Shown here one piece after another: positions 16,234 through 25,696 of a DNA stretch of 64,000 nucleotides; positions within the stretch are counted from its first letter, which is position 1; every line of letters begins with the position of its first letter. Position numbers and translations under genes: made by a program. This DNA is from Mucilaginibacter ginsenosidivorax (GTDB lineage: Bacteria; Bacteroidota; Bacteroidia; Sphingobacteriales; Sphingobacteriaceae). The stretch is from positions 558,001 through 622,000 of the forward strand of contig NZ_CP042437.1 of NCBI RefSeq assembly GCF_007971525.1, in the 5' to 3' direction. The notes below the pieces were generated by a model. It ran no database searches. It had not been told where the DNA came from and worked only from the letters and a program-made list of their open reading frames with translations.

Positions 16234-18381
16234 ATGAAAATAACAACATACCCTGGCAAATCATTCCCGCTTGGCGCCACATGGGATGGTAAGGGCGTAA
16301 ATTTTACCCTATATTCCGAGAACGCTACCGGTGTTGATCTTTGCCTGTTTCACAGCCCCGAAGATGAAATAGAAACAGAAAGGATCCCTATTACCGAATA
16401 TTCCGAACTCATCTGGCATATCTATATTCCCGGTTTAAAACCCGGCCAGCTTTACGGCTACCGTGTAAGCGGGCCCTACGAGCCCGAAAACGGCCACCGT
16501 TTTAATCCCAATAAGCTTTTGCTTGATCCGTATGCCAAAGCCATATCTGGCACCATTAACTGGGACGATTCGCTTTTTGGCTACCAGATAGGCAGCGATG
16601 AAAAAGACCTGAGCTTTAGTGAAACCGATAATGCAGCCTTTATGCCCAAATCGGTGGTTATTGACCATAACTTTGATTGGGAGGGCGATAAAGCTCCTTG
16701 TATAGAATATTATAACTCGGTGATATACGAAGCTCACGTTAAAGGTTTTACCAAAATGCATCCCGAAATCCCGGAGGAGATCAGGGGCACCTACGCGGCC
16801 ATCGGTCATCCGGTAACTATTAAATATTTAAAGGAGCTGGGCATTACCGCTATCGAACTGATGCCTATCCATCATTTTTTGAACGACAGGCACCTGGTTG
16901 AAGAAGGGCTTACTAACTATTGGGGTTACAATACCATCGGCTTTTTTGCCCCCGATGCCCGCTACTCATCAAGCGGCGTGCGCGGCGAGCAGGTTACCGA
17001 GTTTAAAACCATGGTAAAAGAACTGCATAAGGCCGGTATTGAGGTAATACTTGATGTGGTTTACAACCATACCGGCGAAGGCAGCGAAATGGGACCTACC
17101 CTATCGTTCCGCGGTATTGATAACTGTTGTTACTACCGCCTGGCCGAAGATAACCGGTATTATATGGACTACACCGGCACTGGGAACACACTGAATGCCA
17201 ACCTGCCCAATGTATTACGCCTGATGATGGATAGCCTGCGTTACTGGATATTGGAAATGCATGTGGATGGCTTTAGGTTTGACCTTGCCGCTACCCTGGC
17301 GCGCGAGTTGCACGAGGTAAACCGGCTGAGCGCTTTTTTTGATATTATTCACCAGGACCCCTGCATATCGCAGGTAAAACTAATTGCCGAGCCATGGGAT
17401 ATTGGCGAAGGTGGCTACCAGGTGGGCAAGTTTCCGCCGGGATGGGCCGAATGGAACGGCAAATACCGCGATAGCATCCGCGATTTCTGGAGCGGCACCG
17501 AAAGTTCACTGGCCGAGTTTGGCGACAGGATTACCGGCAGCTCCGATCTTTACAAATCATACCGCAGGCCAACAGCCAGCATTAACTTTGTAACCGCTCA
17601 TGACGGCTTTACCCTTAACGACCTGGTAACCTACAACGAAAAACATAACGAAGCCAACGGCGAGGATAACAACGACGGCGAAAGCCATAACCGATCATGG
17701 AACTGTGGGGTTGAAGGCCCAACCGAAGACAAAGCCATTAATGAGCTGCGCGAAAAACAAAAAAGAAATTTTTTAACCACGCTTTTCCTGTCACAAGGGG
17801 TTCCTATGCTGGTAGCCGGTGACGAAATGAGCCGTACCCAAAAAGGCAACAACAACACATACTGCCAGGATAACGAACTGAGCTGGATAAATTGGGAAAC
17901 CATGGACAAAGACCTGATGGTGTTTACCGGCAAACTGATTAAGCTGAGGAAAGAGCATGCGGCATTCTCGCGCAAAAGCTGGTTTAAGGGCGAGGTTGAA
18001 AAGAAAAGCGGCGTGGCCGATATTGCCTGGTTTTTGCCCGATGGTACCGAAATGACAGAGGATAACTGGAATCACAATTTTGCCAAATCGGTAGCCGTAT
18101 TTTTAAACGGATTGGGACTGCACAGCGTTAATGCCGAAGGTAATAAGGTGGTAGATGATAGCTTCTACATCATATTTAACGCGCATGACCAGCCTTTAAG
18201 CTACCAGCTGCCGCCATCAGAATACGCTGACGATTGGGACTTACTGATTGACAGTAACAAAAACCCCAACGAAGAAACCAAAGGAACATTTAAAGCACAT
18301 GAAACTATACAGGTTGAAGGGCGGTCGGTAGTACTGCTTCAGCATCAGCTCATCCACAATGGCGAAACAAAACATCATTAA
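16234..18381 (+). CDS. glgX: Glycogen debranching enzyme (GlgX/TreX type, GH13)
   Basis: This 715-residue enzyme starts with a CBM48-type beta-sandwich (about 8-130) and then the GH13 barrel. The four conserved regions are present: DVVYNHT near 273, GFRFDLA with the nucleophile Asp near 350, IAEPWD with the acid Glu near 386, and TAHDGFTLND with Asp near 458. The C-terminal beta-domain covers roughly 600-715. The order of motifs and the GYNTIGFFAPDARY segment match isoamylase-type debranching enzymes, which cut alpha-1,6 branches of glycogen. It is the first of three overlapping genes; linear maltodextrin released here would feed TreY and TreZ. It overlaps the next gene by 23 bp. Confidence 0.92.
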   Translation: MKITTYPGKSFPLGATWDGKGVNFTLYSENATGVDLCLFHSPEDEIETERIPITEYSELIWHIYIPGLKPGQLYGYRVSGPYEPENGHRFNPNKLLLDPYAKAISGTINWDDSLFGYQIGSDEKDLSFSETDNAAFMPKSVVIDHNFDWEGDKAPCIEYYNSVIYEAHVKGFTKMHPEIPEEIRGTYAAIGHPVTIKYLKELGITAIELMPIHHFLNDRHLVEEGLTNYWGYNTIGFFAPDARYSSSGVRGEQVTEFKTMVKELHKAGIEVILDVVYNHTGEGSEMGPTLSFRGIDNCCYYRLAEDNRYYMDYTGTGNTLNANLPNVLRLMMDSLRYWILEMHVDGFRFDLAATLARELHEVNRLSAFFDIIHQDPCISQVKLIAEPWDIGEGGYQVGKFPPGWAEWNGKYRDSIRDFWSGTESSLAEFGDRITGSSDLYKSYRRPTASINFVTAHDGFTLNDLVTYNEKHNEANGEDNNDGESHNRSWNCGVEGPTEDKAINELREKQKRNFLTTLFLSQGVPMLVAGDEMSRTQKGNNNTYCQDNELSWINWETMDKDLMVFTGKLIKLRKEHAAFSRKSWFKGEVEKKSGVADIAWFLPDGTEMTEDNWNHNFAKSVAVFLNGLGLHSVNAEGNKVVDDSFYIIFNAHDQPLSYQLPPSEYADDWDLLIDSNKNPNEETKGTFKAHETIQVEGRSVVLLQHQLIHNGETKHH

Positions 18382-20197
18382 CAGAACATTAGGGGTTAAT
18401 TTTAACAACGATAAATTTGCCACGGTAAACGTTTGGGCACCGGACGCTACGGAGGTAACACTGCAAACAGGCAACGCGCACCTTACCCTAATCAAACAGG
18501 AACGCGGATACTGGGCGCTGGATACCGATAAAATAAAAGCAGGAGATACCTATTGGTTTAAGGTGGATGGTAAACAATTGCCCGACCCGGCATCGCTGCT
18601 GCAACCCGAAGGCGTACACGGCCCGTCTGAAGCTGTTGATTTAAAATCATTCAACTGGACAGACCAGCAATGGAAAAACCCATTGTTGGCCGATTATATT
18701 ATTTACGAATTACATACCGGAACTTTTAGCGCCGAAGGTAATTTTAAGGGCATTGAAGAAAAACTGGATTATTTAATTGACCTGGGGATTACAGCCATTG
18801 AAATTATGCCCGTGTCGCAGTTCCCCGGCGACCGAAACTGGGGGTACGACGGTGTTTTTCCATTTGCCACGCAAAACAGTTACGGCGGCCCGCAAGGCAT
18901 GCAGCAATTGGTAAACGCCTGCCACAATAAGGGGCTGGCAGTTATTCTTGATGTAGTTTATAACCATTTGGGCCCGGAGGGCAATTACTTTGGCCGGTTT
19001 GGCCCTTACTTTACCGATAAATACCACACGCCCTGGGGAGCAGCCATTAATTTTGACGATGCCGGATGCGACGAGGTGCGGCGATATTTTATTGAAAATG
19101 TGCTTATGTGGCTGCGCGATTTTCACATAGATGCCTTGCGAATGGACGCCGTACATGCCATCAGGGACTTTAGCCCTGTACACATTTTACAGGAGATAAC
19201 CGAACACGTTGCCCAACTGGCACAGCAAAGCGGTAAAACGCACTATTTAATTGCCGAATGCGACCTGAATGATGCACGGTACATTAATCCTGTGCAAAAG
19301 GGCGGCTACGGCTTTGACGCTCAATGGATAGATGAGTTTCACCATGCCCTGCGGGTTGCAGCAGGCGGCGAGCGCAACGGCTACTATACCGATTTTAATG
19401 GTATTGCCGATTTAGCCAATGCCTACCAAAACGGCTATGTATATCACGGCCAATATTCTGAACAGCGGCAAAAAACTTTCGGCACCAAAACAGATGGTAT
19501 TAACGGGCGGCAGTTTGTGGTATTCTCGCAAAATCACGACCAGGTGGGTAACCGTATGCTGGGCGAGCGTTCGAGCCAATTGTTTAGCTTCGGGATGCAA
19601 AAGCTAATGGCCGGCGCAGTTATGATAAGCCCATTTTTACCCATGCTGTTTATGGGCGAGGAATGGAGCGAAACTAACCCTTTCCAGTTTTTTGTGAGCC
19701 ATACCGATAAAAAACTGATTGAAGCCGTGCGCAAAGGCCGTAAAGCCGAATTTGCCGATTTTCATGCCGAAGGCGAAGCGCCAGACCCACAAGCTGTGAG
19801 CACGTTTGAAAACTCCAAACTCAACTGGGCATTGCCCCACCAGGGGCAACACCTGTTGATGCTGAATTATTATAAAACACTCATCAGCTTAAAAAAACAA
19901 CAACCAGCATTTAAAAAAACCGACCGGAATAATATGAGTGTAAAAGTTGATGAGGCCGCCCAAACAATCATCATTCAGCGATGGACGGATGAGCAGCGGG
20001 TACTTTGCCTGCTCAACTTCAGTAAAAAAGACCAGGAGTTGAATATAGGTGGCAACAACAACCAGCCATGGCAAAAGCTCTTTGATTCTGCCGAGCCTAA
20101 ATGGAACGGCCCGGTAGCGTCACCGGCAATAATAAACACAAGCGAAGTATCGGTACCGCCCGAATCTATATTGATATACACCCAATATTATGCATAA
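18359..20197 (+). CDS. treZ: Malto-oligosyltrehalose trehalohydrolase
   Basis: This 612-residue GH13 enzyme has an N-terminal CBM48-like domain (about 8-85, VNVWAPDATEVTLQT) and a barrel with DVVYNHLGPEGNYFG, DALRMDAVHAI (nucleophile Asp), LIAECDLND (acid Glu) and SQNHDQVGNR. The NHLGPEGNY signature and the WGAAINFDDAGCDEVRRYF segment are typical of TreZ rather than GlgB. It releases trehalose from the maltooligosyl-trehalose made by TreY. The start lies inside the end of glgX and the end overlaps treY by 8 bp, so translation is probably coupled across all three genes. Confidence 0.93.
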   Translation: MAKQNIINRTLGVNFNNDKFATVNVWAPDATEVTLQTGNAHLTLIKQERGYWALDTDKIKAGDTYWFKVDGKQLPDPASLLQPEGVHGPSEAVDLKSFNWTDQQWKNPLLADYIIYELHTGTFSAEGNFKGIEEKLDYLIDLGITAIEIMPVSQFPGDRNWGYDGVFPFATQNSYGGPQGMQQLVNACHNKGLAVILDVVYNHLGPEGNYFGRFGPYFTDKYHTPWGAAINFDDAGCDEVRRYFIENVLMWLRDFHIDALRMDAVHAIRDFSPVHILQEITEHVAQLAQQSGKTHYLIAECDLNDARYINPVQKGGYGFDAQWIDEFHHALRVAAGGERNGYYTDFNGIADLANAYQNGYVYHGQYSEQRQKTFGTKTDGINGRQFVVFSQNHDQVGNRMLGERSSQLFSFGMQKLMAGAVMISPFLPMLFMGEEWSETNPFQFFVSHTDKKLIEAVRKGRKAEFADFHAEGEAPDPQAVSTFENSKLNWALPHQGQHLLMLNYYKTLISLKKQQPAFKKTDRNNMSVKVDEAAQTIIIQRWTDEQRVLCLLNFSKKDQELNIGGNNNQPWQKLFDSAEPKWNGPVASPAIINTSEVSVPPESILIYTQYYA

Positions 20198-22874
20198 CCC
20201 GGCTGCAACGTACAGAATTCAGTTCAATAAGGATTTTACCTTTAAGCATTTAAATGCCATTATTCCTTATTTGCAGCAATTGGGCATCGGCACGTTATAT
20301 GCCTCGCCTATTTTTGAAGCAACGCCGGGCAGCGCCCACGGTTATGATGTGGTTAACCCGCTGCGCATTAATCCCGAGATTGGCACGCTGAAGCAACTGG
20401 AAGGCATCAGCAAAAAACTTAAAAAATTAAACATCAGCTGGCTGCAGGATATTGTACCCAACCACATGGCCTACCACGCCAACAACCAGTGGCTGATGGA
20501 TGTGCTGGAAAAAGGAAGGCGATCGGCCTATGCCGATTTTTTTGACATATCATGGTCGGCCCCCGTTTATGATGGTCGGATAATGGTACCATTTTTAGGC
20601 GTTCCGTTTGAGGAGGCCTTGCTGCAGGGCCAAATTAAAATGGTATTTGCCGGCAACGGTTTTGCTTTTGCCTGCGGCGATCAGCAATACCCGTTAAACC
20701 TCCGCTCTTACATTACCATACTGGAGCAGGTGGGGCAACCAACGCAGATCATCAGCGAACTGGTTGAAGAAGCTAAAGAAATTCAGCAGGCAGATGACGA
20801 TGTATCATTTGCATTACGTTTTGCCGAACTTAAAGAGCAACTCGCATCGCTGCATAAACAACCCGCAATAAAAAAGATATTCCGGGCAGTAGTAAGCCAT
20901 ATTAATGGCGAAAAAAATCTGCTCGGCCAACTGTCCAACCAGCAATATTACCGGCTTTGCTTTTGGCAGGAAACCGAAAAGCAGATCAACTTCAGGAGGT
21001 TTTTTACGGTGAACGGCCTTATCTGCCTAAATATGCAGCTACCCAGGGTTTTTGATAAATGCCATGAGCTGGTTCGGGATCTGTTAGATAAAAATATTAT
21101 CCAGGGCCTGCGTTTAGATCATATTGACGGCTTATACGACCCCGCTGGGTACCTGCAACGCCTGCGTACTTTTGCGGGCAAAGAAACTTATATAGTAGTT
21201 GAAAAGATACTGGAAGATGGCGAGGCCTTGCCCGCAGATTGGCCCATTGAGGGCACTACCGGGTACGACTTCCTGGCCGCTGTGAACAACCTTTTTACCC
21301 AGGCCGAAAGTAAAAAGCAATTTGCCGCCTTTTACCGTGATATTGCCCGGGATAAGTTGCCCGTTAACAAGGCTATCTTAAAAAAGAAATCGCTGATATT
21401 ATATGAGCACATGGCCGGCGAATTGCAAAACCTTTACCAGCTATTTTGCGACCTGGAGCTGGCCGATGCATCATCCATCAAAGAAAACAACATTAAGCTT
21501 ATCATAGCCGAATTTTTGATCCGTTGCCCCGTGTACCGTTATTATGGCAATACTTTTCCTTTAGCTGCGGACGATCAGCAAGGCATAAAAGAGATATTCA
21601 AAAACATCGGCGAAGCAAAACCCGAAATTGAAGCAGCCGCCCGTTTGTTAGAAAGCGTATTATTGAAAAACGGCAATGCGGATTATAATAGCCGCGTGCT
21701 GCAATTTTACCATCGCTGTATGCAGTTTACGGGCCCCATAATGGCCAAGGGCGTTGAGGATACGCTGATGTATACATACGACAGGTTTATAGGCCACAAC
21801 GAGGTTGGCGATACCCCGGAAACCTTTGGCCTGCCGGTTGATGAGTTTCATGCTATCATGGTAGCCCGGCAGCAACAATGGCCGCTGGCCATGAATGCCA
21901 CTGCCACACACGATACCAAGCGCGGCGAAGGCGTGAGGGCCAGGCTAAACGCACTTACCGATATGGCCGCCGAATGGATAGCGATTGTTAAACATTGGCA
22001 AACCATTAACAACAGGCACAAAACCAACAACGCACCCGACGACAACGACGAATACCTGCTTTACCAAACCATTGCCGGCAGCTACCCCATGCCCGGCGAA
22101 AGCGACGACTTTGCCAACCGTATTGAAGAATACCTGGTAAAAGGCCTGCGCGAAGCCAAACTGCATACCCAGTGGGCCGAGCCCAACCAGGTTTATGAAG
22201 AAAGCACCAAAAAGTTTGTAAACGCCATATTAAAGCCCGGCAGCGATTTTATGAAAAGCTTTTTGCCATTTTTGAAAAAGGTTGCAGATTATGGCATTAT
22301 CAATTCGCTTGCGCAAACGGTTTTAAAATTTACCTGCCCCGGTGTGCCGGACGTTTACCAGGGCTGCGAATTTTGGGACCTGAGCATGGTTGACCCGGAC
22401 AACCGCCGCCCGGTGGACTATAACTTAAGGGCGAAAGCACTGGATGCTATAGCCGGTAATAAAATCACTATTAAAGCGCTTTGGAAAAACCGCTATAGCG
22501 GCCACATCAAGCTTTGGCTTACCAGCGTATTATTTAACCAACGCAGGGATAATCCGCAGGTATTTAAAAATGGTGATTATATATCCTTGACTGTTAAGGG
22601 CAAATACGAAGAAAATGTGATTGCCTTTGCCCGAAGCAGTGCCTATGGCTGGTATATTGTGGCTCTGCCTTTGCACCTGGCCCAAATTAACACCGACAGC
22701 ACTAAACCTGATGAACTGGATTGGCAAAACACCCGGATTATATTGCCAGCTAATGCACCTTCCCACTGGCAGGCAATAACCGACGGAAAAACATTTATAG
22801 CTGCCAATGAAATTGAAGTAAGGGCAATATTTAAACAATTACCCCTTGCTGTACTTAAATCGGTTAAGGGTTGA
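20190..22874 (+). CDS. treY: Malto-oligosyltrehalose synthase
   Basis: This 894-residue intramolecular transglycosylase has the N-terminal TYRIQFNKDFTF block, YASPIFEATPGSAHGYDVV, DIVPNHMAY, GLRLDHIDGLYDP with the catalytic Asp, VVEKIL with the Glu and ATATHDTKRGEGVRARL with the third acidic residue. Near the C-terminus PGVPDVYQGCEFWDLSMVDP is a family hallmark. It converts the reducing end of maltodextrins into an alpha,alpha-1,1 bond. As the last of three overlapping genes it completes the TreX/TreY/TreZ route from glycogen to trehalose. No treS, glgE or otsAB gene is visible in the window. The length is slightly above the usual 700-850 residues because of insertions around 170-230 and 610-680. 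Confidence 0.93.
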   Translation: MHNPAATYRIQFNKDFTFKHLNAIIPYLQQLGIGTLYASPIFEATPGSAHGYDVVNPLRINPEIGTLKQLEGISKKLKKLNISWLQDIVPNHMAYHANNQWLMDVLEKGRRSAYADFFDISWSAPVYDGRIMVPFLGVPFEEALLQGQIKMVFAGNGFAFACGDQQYPLNLRSYITILEQVGQPTQIISELVEEAKEIQQADDDVSFALRFAELKEQLASLHKQPAIKKIFRAVVSHINGEKNLLGQLSNQQYYRLCFWQETEKQINFRRFFTVNGLICLNMQLPRVFDKCHELVRDLLDKNIIQGLRLDHIDGLYDPAGYLQRLRTFAGKETYIVVEKILEDGEALPADWPIEGTTGYDFLAAVNNLFTQAESKKQFAAFYRDIARDKLPVNKAILKKKSLILYEHMAGELQNLYQLFCDLELADASSIKENNIKLIIAEFLIRCPVYRYYGNTFPLAADDQQGIKEIFKNIGEAKPEIEAAARLLESVLLKNGNADYNSRVLQFYHRCMQFTGPIMAKGVEDTLMYTYDRFIGHNEVGDTPETFGLPVDEFHAIMVARQQQWPLAMNATATHDTKRGEGVRARLNALTDMAAEWIAIVKHWQTINNRHKTNNAPDDNDEYLLYQTIAGSYPMPGESDDFANRIEEYLVKGLREAKLHTQWAEPNQVYEESTKKFVNAILKPGSDFMKSFLPFLKKVADYGIINSLAQTVLKFTCPGVPDVYQGCEFWDLSMVDPDNRRPVDYNLRAKALDAIAGNKITIKALWKNRYSGHIKLWLTSVLFNQRRDNPQVFKNGDYISLTVKGKYEENVIAFARSSAYGWYIVALPLHLAQINTDSTKPDELDWQNTRIILPANAPSHWQAITDGKTFIAANEIEVRAIFKQLPLAVLKSVKG

Positions 22875-22933
22875 TAACAAAAAGAAGCGGCATTTTAAAG
22901 CAGATTACCAGCCCGGCAGGTTGTAAATATAAA

Positions 22934-22964
22934 AGCCGGATGAAAAATAAATCTTCATCCGGCT
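22934..22964. terminator. Terminator between the treY and tetR-type genes
   Basis: An 11-bp perfect stem AGCCGGATGAA/TTCATCCGGCT (22934-22944 with 22954-22964) with a 9-nt loop lies between convergent genes. The T-rich run (TTTTATATTT) follows it on the minus strand, so it mainly fits the TetR-type gene, 190 bp away, though it is also 60 bp after treY. The region 22965-23153 is AT-rich with nothing else recognisable. Confidence 0.65.
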
Positions 22965-23153
22965 AAATCACTCTAAAACAATCACCTCTTAATTAAATAG
23001 GAAGTATAAACAAATTATATATAGATACTTTAACAAGTACTATTAATTAAATGTTACAACAAAGTTATCTATAATATACAGCAAGCATGTGATAACCCGG
23101 TCATTTTTACGGGATACTGACATTTAATACTAACCGGTATTTAATAGGTTGTA

Positions 23154-23774
23154 TTAACAATAAAGTAACCCTTTGATGAAGATGTCGGTAAGCAAAAGCT
23201 TCTTGCTCCTGATCTCTTCCAGGTGTTCTTTGCGGGGGAAACTGCTTTTCTTTTGAGATACGGCCCCTACCCTGATACCGTGCATGGCATCCAGTAAAAG
23301 ATCTACCAATTCTTCGGGATTTTCAATCGGCCCAATGCAGCCTTTTTCCATTTCATTTTTAACAGCGTTGGTTAACAAAGTAAGTTCGGCTTTGTGCACC
23401 TGCTCAACAATTTCCCAAATGGTATCTGGCAAATTTTGCTCGTTAAGCCTGAAAAAATCAAAAAAGTTATAATTGCTTACAATAAAATCGTGATGGGTAT
23501 TAATCTGGAAAACAAAAGCTTCTTTAAGGCTGCCGAATGTATCGGCCTTTTCTTCCAGTTTTTTAAGGTAGTCTACAGCCAGTTTTCGCATTACGGCCAT
23601 GTACAGCTGGCTTTTATCCGGAAAGTAATAATACAGCAGTGCTTTTGACATTGAAAGGTCGCCGGCAATTTCATTCATCGTGGTTTTTGAATAGCCATAA
23701 TGTAAAAAACGCTCGTACGATGCCTCTAATATCTTTTCCCTTTTTATGTCCTGATGGTCGTGGGTTGTAGCCAT
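23154..23774 (-). CDS. TetR family transcriptional regulator
   Basis: This 206-residue protein has the N-terminal HTH of the TetR family: ILEASYERFLHYGYSKTTMN, then EIAGDLSMSKALLYYYFPDK and SQLYMAVMRK. The C-terminal ligand-binding helices (about 70-200) follow no subfamily I can name. It is divergent from the MscS channel gene with a 172-bp spacer, which is a common arrangement for a local regulator, but an operator palindrome is not obvious there. In this phylum such regulators often sit beside efflux genes; here no pump is adjacent. Confidence 0.9.
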   Translation of the reverse strand: MATTHDHQDIKREKILEASYERFLHYGYSKTTMNEIAGDLSMSKALLYYYFPDKSQLYMAVMRKLAVDYLKKLEEKADTFGSLKEAFVFQINTHHDFIVSNYNFFDFFRLNEQNLPDTIWEIVEQVHKAELTLLTNAVKNEMEKGCIGPIENPEELVDLLLDAMHGIRVGAVSQKKSSFPRKEHLEEIRSKKLLLTDIFIKGLLYC

Positions 23775-23832
23775 TGCCGTATCAATTATTAAATTCCAGC
23801 CAGCTTAAAAACTAAATTCCTGACTTTTTAAA

Positions 23833-23840
23833 CAAATCTA
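23833..23840 (-). promoter_or_regulatory. Candidate -7 box of the TetR-type gene
   Basis: On the minus strand this reads TAGATTTG, matching TAnnTTTG, 58 bp before the start codon. A TTG triplet (23866-23868 on the minus strand) lies 25 nt upstream, slightly beyond the usual 17-23 nt. Confidence 0.45.
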
Positions 23841-23946
23841 TCAAAAAATCTATACATAACTGTAGCAACACCCCTTTCATTACGTGTTGTTAAAACAATT
23901 TTACATTCGTAGTATTTATGATAGTAATTAACTAACGTTATTAAGC

Positions 23947-25065
23947 ATGAATATCATTAACAGACTCCCCCCTGATCTGCTTGAATTTTCAAAACAAATC
24001 CCTGCCTTCGTATGGAACCTTATTATAACAGTAACAGCTATCCTGGTAGGTTTGCTCATAAAACTTGCAGTTACACGTTTGTTTAGGATATATGCAAAAA
24101 AAGAAGAGACGGATTATTCTTTCTTCAGGTCGGTTATTGTAAACCTGGGCAAGGCTATCACCTATTTCATCCCGTTATTCCTGTTTAATTTGTTTATCCC
24201 GCTGATGCGGATGGATAAAGCCTACCTCACCCCACTTGATAAAACAATCGAGATTTTCCTGACCATATCATTCGCCGGCATCCTGGTACGTTCCATCAGG
24301 GTGCTTGAAGATTACATTTACCACACGTACGATCTTAACAAAGCCGATAACCTGGTTGAACGCAAGGTGCGCACACAAATTCAGTTTATCCGCAAGTTTT
24401 TGGTGGTGCTTATTGTGTTTGTAACCATTGCCATCATACTGCTCAGTTTTGACAGCATGCGCAAAATTGGTACAGGGTTGCTCACGGGAGTTGGTATAGG
24501 CGGTATAATTGTTGGTTTTGCGGCACAAACCTCGTTGGGTAACCTGCTGGCCGGTTTCCAGATAGCGTTTACACAGCCAATCCGTATTGATGATGTGTTG
24601 GTGGTAGAAGGCGAGTGGGGCCGCGTTGAAGAGATTACGCTAACCTACGTGGTGCTTAACATCTGGGATAAACGAAGGCTGATACTCCCTATCAATTACT
24701 TCATCACCAAGCCATTTCAGAACTGGACACGCACCTCATCCGAAATTTTGGGTACCGTGTTTTTATATGTAGATTATACCATTCCGCTGGATGCCATCCG
24801 CACGGAGTTTGAGCGGTTGATTAATTTAAGCCCGCTGTGGGATAAAAAGGTGCAGGTGGTACAGGTAACCGATACCAAAGAAAACAACATCGAAGTACGT
24901 GTGCTCATGAGTGCCCGCAACTCGTCAGAGGCGTTTGACCTGCGCTGTTACATCCGCGAAAACCTGGTTGGCTTTATCCAGCAAAACTACCCCGGCAGCT
25001 TGCCAAGAATCAGGAACGAGGTTAGTAACCTTGAAAAATATTTGCAGCCTAAAGCCGAAGCTTAA
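23947..25065 (+). CDS. MscS family small-conductance mechanosensitive channel
   Basis: This 372-residue protein has four membrane helices (about 20-42, 64-85, 100-120, 150-170) ahead of the pore helix. The pore and first beta-domain are clear: TGVGIGGIIVGFAAQ, then TSLGNLLAGFQIAFTQP and IRIDDVLVVEGEWGRVEEI. A C-terminal domain of about 110 residues follows. It releases solutes upon hypo-osmotic shock. Its position shortly after the trehalose operon is suggestive, since trehalose is a common osmolyte, but the two are in separate units. Its stop codon overlaps that of the convergent DUF4126 gene: both lie in the TTAA at 25062-25065. Confidence 0.93.
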   Translation: MNIINRLPPDLLEFSKQIPAFVWNLIITVTAILVGLLIKLAVTRLFRIYAKKEETDYSFFRSVIVNLGKAITYFIPLFLFNLFIPLMRMDKAYLTPLDKTIEIFLTISFAGILVRSIRVLEDYIYHTYDLNKADNLVERKVRTQIQFIRKFLVVLIVFVTIAIILLSFDSMRKIGTGLLTGVGIGGIIVGFAAQTSLGNLLAGFQIAFTQPIRIDDVLVVEGEWGRVEEITLTYVVLNIWDKRRLILPINYFITKPFQNWTRTSSEILGTVFLYVDYTIPLDAIRTEFERLINLSPLWDKKVQVVQVTDTKENNIEVRVLMSARNSSEAFDLRCYIRENLVGFIQQNYPGSLPRIRNEVSNLEKYLQPKAEA

Positions 25066-25547
25066 GCTGCATTTGAAAATTCAATACCGCTGCCAATTAC
25101 CAGGGCATCTTCTATAGCGCCAACAAACGGATCGGTTACATTGCTTGCTTTTACGGCATCTTTACGTAACCAAAAACTGCCAAATGTTGATGCAAAAGCC
25201 GCAGCGCCACCAATTAAAGCACCAGTAGCAGGGTTGCCCCCTGTTGCTTTGTATACACTGGCGCCGGCAAGCGCTCCCGACATCATCCTGAACACAACCG
25301 AAACCGGTTTAACCCGGTCTTTAGCCGATGGCAGCTTATCGCCGATAATTTCGCCTACAGCCAGTATCTTCAGCGCCAGCGCGACATTCCTGGATTGCAT
25401 GAATTTTAATGGCGAGTGATCAAGTCTTTTAGTTTGATGATGGCTTAATATATGACTGGCAATAACCGGTGCCGATGTTGACCGCATGCCGGCCAAAGCG
25501 CCCAACCCCATAACCTGCCAAAAAGGATGTGATATTTTGAGTTCCAT
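25062..25547 (-). CDS. DUF4126 family membrane protein
   Basis: This 161-residue protein begins at MELKISHPFW; the ATG 33 bp upstream (25580) gives an unlikely N-terminus. The LGALAGMRSTSAPVIASH start, the GEIIGDKLPSAKDRVKP motif and two glycine/alanine-rich membrane helices (SGALAGASVYKATGG and ALIGGAAAFASTFGS) are the usual DUF4126 layout. The function of the family is not known. It is a single gene, convergent with mscS. Confidence 0.8.
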   Translation of the reverse strand: MELKISHPFWQVMGLGALAGMRSTSAPVIASHILSHHQTKRLDHSPLKFMQSRNVALALKILAVGEIIGDKLPSAKDRVKPVSVVFRMMSGALAGASVYKATGGNPATGALIGGAAAFASTFGSFWLRKDAVKASNVTDPFVGAIEDALVIGSGIEFSNAA

Positions 25548-25696
25548 GTTGATGCTTATTATATGATAATAACCATGCATTGCTGATTATGTTCTGTATA
25601 AAACAACAAAACACTGGCAGTGTCGCACTGTCTTCAACCTTCGATAAAAGCAATAAAAAATCTTGATACCTGATACTTACTACTTACTACTTGATA

